A DNA stretch of 64,000 nt, taken from positions 11,671,001 through 11,735,000 of the forward strand of contig WHVY01000002.1 of the NCBI GenBank assembly GCA_022266195.1, written 5' to 3'. Below, in pieces: positions 56,020 to 64,000 of the stretch. A program made the position numbers and the translations under genes. A model generated the notes under the pieces. It ran no database searches. It had not been told where the DNA came from and saw only the letters and a program-made list of their open reading frames with translations. Origin of the DNA: Tetranychus cinnabarinus. Taxonomy: Eukaryota; Arthropoda; Arachnida; Trombidiformes; Tetranychidae. Within the stretch, counting starts at the first letter, position 1. The number at the start of each line of letters is the position of its first letter.

Positions 56020-58524
56020 ATGATCGAAATGATTGAGAAACTGAAGCCATCGAATCTTCGTCAATTTTTGAAGCCTTTTTTATACAAACTGATTGGTTGG
56101 ACTGGTGAATCAGATATTGAAACAAGGAAAGCTTTAGCACGTTTCGATTATCTGAACCAATTATTGCTTGTGAGTTTATGTGGTGGACAAAAGCAAGAAT
56201 ACGATAAACCAATTACTCGAAGGGTATGGATAGCGAACTGGATTGTTCGTATTTCAGTAATTTACACAATGATCCGAATGACTATCGTCGTGTACTACCA
56301 AGGAAATTATAAAATTAATTTATATTTTGCTGTTGCGATTCCCGAAGATGTACAACCGATGAAAACAGCGTTTTTTGTTTTAGCTGATATCATTTTTGCA
56401 TCCTCTTTGCTCTCCGAGAATACATTCATTACATCGAACGTGCTGGGCATCTAATATCGTTAAGATATTTACTTGACATTCGTATTCATGGTGTTTCTCA
56501 TGCACCTTTCATGTTGAATAAAAGATGCGCAAAATTATTCAGTAAAGTTTGTCATCTATTAATTGTAAATGGGATGCGAATTTCGATTTTCATGTGCATT
56601 TATACATTATCGTTTACATTAGTATTGCGTCTTCATTTTCCGGCCACTTATTCAACCAAAATGCACATCTTTTTCATCATTTTACATCTTCCTATTGAAA
56701 CTATTGCATTAATGACACTTATCTCTTCTTTGATTTGTATTGGAATATACAGGGCTATTCAGCTACTTAGTATGATGTTGAACGCCAATAACTTTGCAAC
56801 CAAACATGCTATCGGCCTAGGAATCGAATATAGTGAGTTTGGGCGACATTCATTTTTTATGTTTCAAGGACAAGGTCATTCAAGGTCATTTTTCGGAAAT
56901 CGCTGCTACTTATGTTGGAGGTCAATTCGAGGTCATAACATGATTTTTGAAGACTAAAAATCTTTTTGATCGAGCTCTGACACTCTGTAATGAACATTGC
57001 TTGAGTTATTGGCATTTAAGTTTCCAAACTTCATTATTTTAATTTTTATTTTTTATGTAAATTGCCATTTTTTCACGCTCAGCGAGACCGAATCGCACCT
57101 TTTTGGCAACAGGGTTGCATTACATACTGTAAAAATTGCTTTAACCATGGAAAATCAACCTTTTAACCCATTCCATTCAAAGCACTCCTGGAGCTGATCT
57201 GTATGACCTAAATCGTAAGAAAGTAGTGATTGTTATCTTTTGTGAATGTCTTGTCATGCTTTCTTCATAATCAACTGTTTTTTTCCAAATTCTAAGCAAT
57301 TGTCATTCAGATAATAATTTTTTCAAACTGAAATTTATGATAAAAAAGATGAGAAATCAATTTCGGTACTAATTAAGCCCCAGTGAGCGTGAAAAAATGG
57401 CAATTTACATAAAAAAATAAAAATTAAAATAATGAAGTTTGGAAACTTAAATGCCAATTACTCAAGCAATGTTCATTACAGAGTGTCAGAACTCGATCAA
57501 AAAGATTTTTAGTCTTCAAAAATCATGTTATGACCTCGAATTGACCTCCAACATAAGTAGCAGCGATTTCCGAAAAATGACCTTGAATGACCTTGTCCTT
57601 GAAACATAAAAAATGAATGTCGCCCAAACTCACTATATTCGATTCCTAGGCCGATAGCATGTTTGGTTGCAAAGTTATTGGCGTTCAACATCATACTAAG
57701 TAGCTGAATAGCCCTGTATTGTTGGACTTTAGCTTACTTGTTTACTTCAGGCATGGAAAGCGCTATTGACCATATCGAATACTGTCTAAATAAACCTTTT
57801 TTAAGTCAAGTTGAACTGAAGCAGATTAATGATCGAGTTATTACGGTTTTAAATGCAATGGATAAGTCTAATCGTCAAATAAATTATTTACTTCTCTTTC
57901 TCTTTGGGCTGATTGCGATTTTAGGTGACCTTACGTTGTTGTTTGCGTTGATTTTTTCCAGATTTCATTTCTAAGATTCTCACATTTGGAGGAATTTTAA
58001 TCCATTTTTTCCTCGTTCTTGGCAACTATTGGGCATCTCGTTATTATGTCAAAGTAAGCGTTACTTTAATTGTCAGAGTGTATATCACTTATTTTTCTAT
58101 GTTATTAATACTTAAAGGTGCTAAGTGTACACGGATATTATACGAGACTTATATTGAATACACGAACGATATGTTCTGCTCGATTCAAGGTGCGTAACTT
58201 GCTGAAAATTATTAATAACAAATGGGCTTAAAGCAATTGAATGTATTCACTGTCTATTAGTAAAAAAGTTCATGCGAGTAACAGACTCTCTATTGGTGAA
58301 AAATATTTGTTCAGGCTTTAGAAATTCAAGAACGAATCAATGGGAACAAGACTGGCATCGCAATCGGAGATTTTGGCTTCATTGTTCCCCAGTTTGCTCT
58401 TATTGTGAGTTGATTTATTGAGTTTGGATCAATGTTGATAAATTTTATTCATCCATTTCAGTTTATATTGGAAAACGTCAACTTCATCATGCTTTTAACA
58501 TGCAATATCAATTCGCTGGTCTGA
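56020..58524 (+). pseudogene. Gustatory receptor pseudogene split by a transposon, array copy 12
   Basis: Starts MIEMIEKLKPSNLRQFLKPF. A single missing base near 56395 (IIFASSLLSENT instead of an ILFALREYIHY reading) shifts frame. A 967-bp inverted-repeat element interrupts the IGIYCWTLAYL codons at 56750-57716. Downstream the reading resumes (WTLAYLFTSGMESAIDHIEYCLNKPF), with an 8-bp deletion near 57952 (FALIFSRFHF). Exon 2 (58118-58189), exon 3 (58315-58404) and exon 4 (58462-58524, ending NSLV) are all open with good borders. Subfamily as the copy at 62564. Confidence 0.88.
56750..57716. mobile_element. Non-autonomous DNA transposon with ~332-bp terminal inverted repeats and TA duplication
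   Basis: Left arm 56750-57081 and right arm 57384-57716 are near-identical inverted copies, starting CAGGGCTATTCAGCTACTTA and ending with its complement. The internal part is about 300 bp. The element is flanked by TA on both sides (56748-56749, 57717-57718), while intact relatives read GGAATATATTGTTGG with one TA at that point. TA duplication plus a CAGGG terminus points to the Tc1/mariner (IS630) superfamily. The identical 61-codon frames in both arms have no transposase features, so movement must have been supplied in trans. Confidence 0.88.
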
Positions 58525-58624
58525 TACATCATTTTAAATGTACTTTATTCCCTGAACTGGATTGAGACATCAATATGCTCTCCAAAAGACAATTATATGC
58601 CAATAAATAACAATATAAACAAAT

Positions 58625-58808
58625 TAGCTGCCACCTTTGCGATTTAGCCATTTTATCGCCTTTTCAAAAAAATTTTTATGCTCTATTGGGTTTTGCATGT
58701 TTCAAAATTTTGCAAATGGAAAATGAACTTATCAAATTCCCATAGAAGAGCATAAAAATTTTCATTGAAAAAGGCGATAAAAGGCCGAAATCGAAAAGAT
58801 GGCGGCTA
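58625..58808. repeat. Fold-back inverted repeat 3' of the split receptor
   Basis: The arm at about 58625-58690 is complemented by about 58739-58808. Paired blocks include TTTATCGCCTTTTCAA, AAATTTTTATGCTCT and GCGATTT/TCGATTT, with about 85% identity by eye and a ~48-bp loop. Probably a small MITE-like insertion; it is absent at the equivalent place after the copy at 48272. Confidence 0.7.
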
Positions 58809-59314
58809 CCGCTGTCATTTTGGTCTTTGAGAAGGTCAGCTAAATCTACCAATAAAAACTCGCAATCCATTTAACTCCCGGTCAGAGATGAGTACATTTT
58901 AAGACTGAATCACTTACGTGCAACTACGTCATTGGTGTGTTTTATTCAATTGAAACTGGATTAACTTATTCAACTGACTCGCAATACGTTATTTAATCAA
59001 TTTATTAATTTCATTTCAATCTGAAATCCTTGCAACACATCCTTGTTTGATTGATTTTGATTTGATGCATTCGATATACAATACATATTAATGATCGTTC
59101 TTTCGTGATCATGAACATTTAGATATATTTGAAAAAACAATTGACTGATGTGATTAGATTCAGAAGCATATATTGTATTAGCAGTTGTATGTAGACCGAA
59201 AAATTGAAACTAAAAACTTCTATTTTTGTTTTTTTAACTATTCTTCTTTATCAATTTTTTGTTTTTCATATAAGAATATCCAAAATTGCCAAAATATAAA
59301 ATAAAAGGGTTGAA

Positions 59315-60120
59315 ATGATTGAAAAACTGAAGTCAACGAATTTCCGTCAACATTTTAGGATTTTATACAAACTGATTGGTTGGACTGGTGAATCAGATAT
59401 TGAAACAAGAAAAGCTTTAGCTCGTTTCGATTATCTCAATCAATTGTTTCTTGTAAGTTTATGTTGTGGACAAAAGCAAGAATACGATAAGCCAATCACT
59501 CGAGAAGTATAGATAGCAAACTGGATCGCTCGTATTTCAGTCATTTGCACAATGATACGCGTTCATATACTACCAAGGAAATGAAAAGATTGATTTATAT
59601 TTGGCTAATTTCATTTCCGAAGATGTACAGCCGAAGAAAACAGCCTTCCTTTTACTAACAAACATTACCTTTTCAGTCCTTTTTATGCTCCGTGAATACA
59701 TTCATTACATCGAACGTGCTAGTTATCTAATATCATTCAGATTTTTCCTAGACATTCGTATTCGAGGAGTTTCTTGTGAGCGTTTTAATTTGAATATGAG
59801 ATGTTCACAGTTATTAAATAAAATTTTGCATCTATTCATGATAAATGGAATGCGTCTCTTGATTGCCTCTTGTATTGGTTCATTTGCATTAACAATCGCA
59901 TTTCGTTTATACTTCCCGAGAACTTATATAACTAATATTGGTAACTGGTATTGCTATCGGAGATTTCGCGATATTTACTACTTGATTTTCTCTAATCGTG
60001 AGTCGAACACTTTTCTGGTGTCAACTTTGTTTTCAAAACAATACTAATTTTATTTATTCATTTCAGTTTATATTGGAAAATATTAACTTCATTATGCTTC
60101 TAGCTTGCAATATCAATTCG
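59315..60120 (+). pseudogene. Gustatory receptor pseudogene with exon 1-exon 3 junction, array copy 13
   Basis: MIEKLKSTNFRQHF… has lost part of LKPFLYK. It reaches TAG where relatives have Trp (VWIANWIARIS), with a further deletion just after (IRMSLFI region, about 59560). The frame resumes at 59601 (ANFISEDVQPKKTAFLLLTN…) to LRLYFPRTYIT. There it jumps at about 59935 into exon 3 (NW-YCYRRF, i.e. GTAACTGGTATTGCTATCGG), then exon 4 at 60067-60120. About 500 bp of exon 1 plus exon 2 are lost from between. Confidence 0.85.
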
Positions 60121-60254
60121 TTGCTTTATTCATCATAGTCTGGCTTGAAGAGCCAAGCGTACCGCTTCACATAATTATAGCGGGCGTATCGAAATTCCTG
60201 TCCTTGTGTTTTTCGATTTTCTCTGCTTTTCGTTCAAACTCATTGATTTTGAAT

Positions 60255-60684
60255 GGTGAAATCATTGACCAAATCAAATACTGTCTAGATGAACCTCCTT
60301 TAAGTCAAGCCGAACTGATATAGATAAATAGCAACTGATTCAGGTTTTCAACCACATTGACAAATCTTGTCGTAATTTGAATGATTTGCTTCTCTACTTG
60401 GATGGACTCATTTCAATAGAAGCTGACATTATGCTGCTATTCGCATTAATTTATAAACTGTATCCAGATTTTGTTTCAAAGTTTATCTCATTTGGAGGCT
60501 TTTTGATCCATTTTTTCCCGTAATTGGCACTTATTGGGCGTCTAGTTATTACTTCAAAGTGTCAGTTTATATTGAAATTTATAATCACTTATTTTAATGC
60601 TATTCCTTGAAGGTGCTAAGCGTACATGGATATTACACTAAACTTATATTGAATACACGAACGATATTTTCAGCTCAATTCAAG
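60255..60684 (+). pseudogene. Gustatory receptor 3' fragment, array copy 14
   Basis: Begins at IIDQIKYCLDEPPLSQAEL of exon 1, with an early TAG. It continues through LLLYLDGLISIEADIMLLFA and YWASSYYFK (two small frameshifts) and has exon 2 at about 60613-60684 (VLSVHGYYTKLILNTRTI). This segment corresponds to what is missing from the preceding copy, but lies after its exons 3-4, so the two were not simply one gene in this order. Confidence 0.8.
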
Positions 60685-60879
60685 GTACGTAACTTTGTTC
60701 AGAAATATTCAATCTATTCCTGCCGCTGTCTTACAATGAATAGAAACAATTGCATGTGAACCGAAAACATTGAGACTGAAAACTTTTTTATTAAATTTCT
60801 TTATTAAACTGTTCTTCTCTAGCAATTCGTTGCTTTAAATAACCAAATTTCCCATGCATTTCCCAACAACTTCGTTTAT

Positions 60880-61500
60880 ACTTGCCAGAGAACTTTTGCA
60901 ACTAAAATGCACGTCGATTTTACATATTCCTATTGAAACTATCTATACCATATATAAAGTCAAAACATGAAATTTATGCGTAAAGATTGTGGCCGAAATG
61001 CAGGATTCTAAAGAAAATTTTTTCCCAGCCTGAACCCCATGATTAAACTACATCCACGAAAAATAGTCTGAACTTCATCGGAATTCAGGTACCTGAGAAA
61101 TTAGCGTTTGAACAGGGTAGGGGAAAAAATGCAGAATCCGTATCTTTTACCATTGACTTTGGGGGAAAAACTTTTTTGGTTGTTCAGGTTGATTGTTGGT
61201 TTATTGTTAAATAAGAAGGATAAGTAAAACCATTTTTCGAGCAAAGAGTTAGGTAAAAAATATGTTGCCTCAACTGTTGAACCAGATTTTATTTTATTTT
61301 TCCTCATTGACAATGGTTTTTCATCAATAATTTCAGTCTTTAAATGTGGATTGGATTTTTTGTATTCAGTGAAAAGAAATTTACGATCATTCATGATCGT
61401 GGCTCAGCTTATTGCATTAATGACACTTTTCTCTTCTTTGATTAACACTTGAATATACCTGCGGACTATCGCTGCATTGACCACGGCACGGTGACATCCA
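60880..61500 (+). pseudogene. Gustatory receptor fragment interrupted by an insertion, array copy 15
   Basis: A piece of exon 1 (…ATKMHVDF TYSYxN, about 60885-60941) continues at 61410-61495 (LIALMTLFSSLINT…, then DHGTVTS). The codons CCTATTGAAACTATTGCATT of relatives are split after the T-A at 60940-60941 by 468 bp of unrelated sequence. Confidence 0.7.
60942..61409. mobile_element. 468-bp insertion flanked by TA in a receptor fragment
   Basis: The inserted sequence is bounded by TA at 60940-60941 and 61410-61411, as expected of a TA-duplicating element. I do not see clear terminal inverted repeats. On the minus strand it carries an open frame of 97 codons (61394-61101, rich in Lys/Asn/Phe; no recognised domain). 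A decayed or deleted Tc1/mariner-like element is possible; a chance TA is not excluded. Confidence 0.45.
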
Positions 61501-62369
61501 TTGACGACGAGTAAACAACATTTAATTAAATGTTTTTTTGACCCAAAAGTTGTGACTGTACGTCTTCGTAATGAAATCAAAAAGTGCATTTTCAAAATGG
61601 CTCAACTGAAGTATGAATTTACGCTCCGATAAATATTATTATAATTCGTTGATCGATAGATCTTAGGGAGATGGTAACCTTACATCTATCTATTGAAATG
61701 GTCTCATTAAGCAAACTAGTGTTGCAGCAATATTATATTTTTGAGTAATATTATCGATACCAGTCTCAACAATACTTATCGATATTTTCTGCATTAGTAT
61801 TGTTCTTTCGATATATTTTTTCGTTGAAATTTCTGACATTTTAGTGTCTTTTTAACGCTGCCAAAAGCCTCGAACTCAAAAATTTGGGTTCATTCGCTGT
61901 AGAATAGCCCGATTACTTCTATCTAAAGTGGATAAATCTTTTCAATCACTAATAGAATTATGGAGAAGGCTTGAATTTTTTGTCTTTTATGTCATGATCT
62001 CTACCTAGCAAAATGATAATTTCCAAATGACATTGATATTGCAATACTTTTCACAATATTTTATAATATTAGTATTTTCAATAGTATCGATACTCATGAA
62101 AAAATATTGTTCTTTCAATAAATACTTTATTCGGGTATCATGCAACTCTAGAGCAAACCCACAGAAAATCCGTGACTATGAACATTTAAATGAAGTTAAC
62201 AAACGATCTTCGTCACAAAGAAAAGTAAATGATCTGAAATGTATTGGAATAAAAACAAGTTATATTAGAAACAATTTATTCATAAAGATGCGTCAAAGCC
62301 TTTCTTGTATGCAAATAAATAATTTTTTATTAATATTTAACTCGACAATTGATTCGTAATTATCACTCT
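61501..62369. other. Spacer with decayed repeats
   Basis: 61700-62110 is unusually AT-rich with reiterated ATATT/CGATA units (TATCGATA, AATATTATCGAT) and no receptor homology, likely an old insertion. From about 62160 the receptor-type spacer resumes (GTGACTATGAACATTTAAAT), matching the spacer at 55585. No gene. Confidence 0.45.
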
Positions 62370-62471
62370 TTCGTGCACAAATATTTCGACAAGGTTATAA
62401 ATCAATGAAAAAATAGACTGCACTGTAAGCAGTATTTCAGATCAATCTTCAAGTTATTATATAAACAGTTG
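62370..62471 (+). promoter_or_regulatory. Conserved receptor upstream module (gene at 62564)
   Basis: Block 1 variant TTCGTGCACAAATATTTCGA at 62370 (194 bp before ATG); block 2 TTTCAGATCAATCTTCAAGT at 62435 with ATAAACAGTTGTAAG following. Confidence 0.5.
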
Positions 62472-62563
62472 TAAGATCGAGAGATTTCCATTTTCATCAG
62501 AACTCTCTAGTAAATTGCTTTCATCTCAACAAAATTTAATTGATTCTTTATATATGCAGTGCA

Positions 62564-63984
62564 ATGATTGAAATGATTGAGAAAATGAAGCCAACGAATT
62601 TCCGTCGACATTTGAAGCCTTTTTTATATAAACTGATTGGCTGGACTGGTGAATCCGATATTGAAACAAGGAAAGCTTTAGCCCGTTTCGATTATCTGAA
62701 CCAATTATTGCTTGTGAGTTTATGTGGTGGACAAAAGCAAGAATACGATAAGCCAATAACTCGAAAAGTATGGATAGCAAACTGGATTGTTCGTATTTCA
62801 GTAATTTACACAATGATCCGAGCAAGTTTGTTCATATACTATCAAGGAAATTATAAGCTTGATTTATATTTGGCTAATACGATCCCCGAAGATGTACAGC
62901 CGATGAAAACAGCCTTTTATGTTTTGTTTGATATCATTTTTTTTATCCTCTTTGCTCTCCGAGAATACATTCATTACATTGAACGTGCTGGTTATCTGGT
63001 ATTCTTAAGATTTTTCCTAGACATTCGTATTCATGGTGTTTCTCATGCACCTTTTATGATGAATAAAAGATGCTCACAGAAACTTAATAAAGTATGTCAT
63101 CTATTCATGATAAATGGGATACGAATCATGATTATCATGTGGGCTTATCTAGTATCATTAACATTGACACTCCGTCTTTATTTTCCGTCCACTTATGCAA
63201 CCAAATTGCACGTCTTTTTCATCATTTTACATGTTCCTATTGAAACTGTTGCAATAATGACACTTTTCTCTGCTTTGGCTAATATTGGAATATATTGTTG
63301 GACTTTAGCTTATTTGGTTAGTTTAGGAATGGAGAGTGCTATTGACCATATTAAATACTGTCTCAACAAACCTTCATTAAGTCAAGTTGAACTCAAGCAG
63401 ATTAATGAACGAGTGATTCTGGTTTTCAATTATGTTGATCAACTTAATCGTCAAATAAATTATTTGCTTCTCTTTCTCTTTGGACTGATAGCAGTTGCAA
63501 GTGACCTTTCTTTGTTATTTTCATTGATTTTCAATCTTTTTCCAGATTTCATTTCTAAGATGTGCACAATTGGAGCAATAACAATCCATTTTTTCCTCGT
63601 CATTGGTAACTATTGGGCATCTCGTTATTATGTAAAAGTAAGCGTTACTTAAATTGCCAAAGTGAATATCATTTATTTTTCAATGTGTTTACTTGAAGGT
63701 TCTAAGGGTACACGGATATTATACGAGACTTATATTGAATACACGAACGATATGTTCTGCTCGATTCAAGGTGCGTAACTTGCTGCTGATTCGCTCCCTA
63801 AGATTCAATGTTACAATTAGTCGTCGATTCACAGTATTTTAGTCAAAAACACATTCAAACAAACTGACATTTTTTTGATGAAAAATTTGCTCAGGCTTTA
63901 GAGATCCAAGAACGAATCAATTGGAACAAGACTGGCATCGCAATCGGAGATTTTGGCTTCATTGTTCCTCAGTTTGCTCTTATT
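62564..63984 (+). CDS. Gustatory receptor, array copy 16 (exons 1-3; last exon beyond window)
   Basis: Exons 62564-63637, 63699-63770 and 63895-63984 are open and phase 0, giving 412 residues; the ~21-residue last exon should lie just past the right edge, since the donor ATT|GTGAGT is present at 63984. Starts MIEMIEKMKPTNFRRHLKPF. It defines the second intact subfamily: HAPFMMNKRCSQ, LRLYFPSTYATKLHVFF, IDHIKYCLNKPSLSQVELKQ, LLLFLFGLIAVASDLSLLFS, IGNYWASRYYVK; exon 2 VLRVHGYYTRLILNTRTICS; exon 3 GDFGFIVPQFALI. It is close to the transposon-split pseudogene at 56020, with which it shares upstream spacer. Confidence 0.8.
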
Positions 63985-64000
63985 GTGAGTTGTTTTATTG

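Larger units (their letters stand above)
36890..64000 (+). repeat. Tandem array of gustatory-receptor genes and pseudogenes
   Basis: About 27 kb of direct tandem duplications, all on the plus strand, each with a receptor gene or remnant plus its own 5' spacer. Spacer blocks such as TTTGATTGATTTTGATTTGA (near 36895, 40085, 46025, 53235, 59047) and TTTAGTTTAGCAATCGATTT (near 39077, 43785, 48019) recur in order, showing that duplication units include the promoter. Four complete genes, one gene cut by the edge, and about ten pseudogenes or fragments are present. The array continues beyond the window. Confidence 0.9.

Noticed and set aside
56772..57694. Two identical 61-codon frames in opposite orientation
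   Set aside because: They are the two arms of the terminal inverted repeat read inward; no transposase motif and no reason to think them translated.
36890..64000. Regularly repeated spacers considered as a CRISPR-like or satellite array
   Set aside because: The units are several kilobases, gene-containing tandem duplications in a eukaryotic genome, not short direct repeats.

Overview
The window looks like nuclear DNA of a small AT-rich arthropod genome, most likely a spider mite (Tetranychus-like chelicerate). The reasons are short introns with GT/AG borders, conserved animal housekeeping genes packed on both strands, and a tandem array of very similar gustatory-receptor genes like the expansions known from spider mites. 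The species is an inference; nothing in the sequence names it.

From 1 to about 36 kb there are single-copy genes. In order they are: a RING/B-box-like protein cut by the left edge (minus); the minibrain/DYRK1A kinase (minus); mitoferrin (minus, 3 exons); RNA polymerase II subunit RPB9 (plus); a convergent RFWD3-type ubiquitin ligase (minus); a small secreted six-cysteine protein (minus, 4 exons); glucose-6-phosphatase (plus); a LanC-like protein (minus, 4 exons); the spliceosomal protein CWC21/SRRM2 N-terminus (plus); antiquitin ALDH7A1 with a mitochondrial presequence (minus, 5 exons); a membrane-anchored histidine acid phosphatase homologue lacking its catalytic residues (minus); and a PPP2R3A-type PP2A B'' subunit (plus, at least 6 exons). 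They do not form one pathway, but metabolic (G6Pase, ALDH7A1, mitoferrin) and RNA-processing or repair roles (RPB9, CWC21, RFWD3) are represented.

From about 36.9 kb to the right edge there is a tandem array on the plus strand of one gustatory-receptor family. Four genes are complete (starts at 37137, 40364, 48272 and 50885), a fifth (62564) is intact but loses its last exon to the window edge, and about ten are pseudogenes or fragments. All intact copies share one architecture: a 1065-1074 bp first exon, then exons of 72, 90 and 63-72 bp, joined by three phase-0 introns. Conserved noncoding blocks recur about 190-250 bp and 60-180 bp upstream of the starts.

The most notable observations are these. 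The first ~50 residues of the RFWD3 gene are co-linear with the RPB9 encoded next door, suggesting capture of a neighbouring gene's 5' end. The acid phosphatase homologue appears to be a pseudoenzyme. A 967-bp element with ~332-bp terminal inverted repeats and a TA target-site duplication sits inside a receptor exon. A perfect 22-bp hairpin has been inserted in an inter-receptor spacer. The receptor array also shows a shared promoter module, mosaic genes and repeated exon 1-exon 3 deletion junctions.
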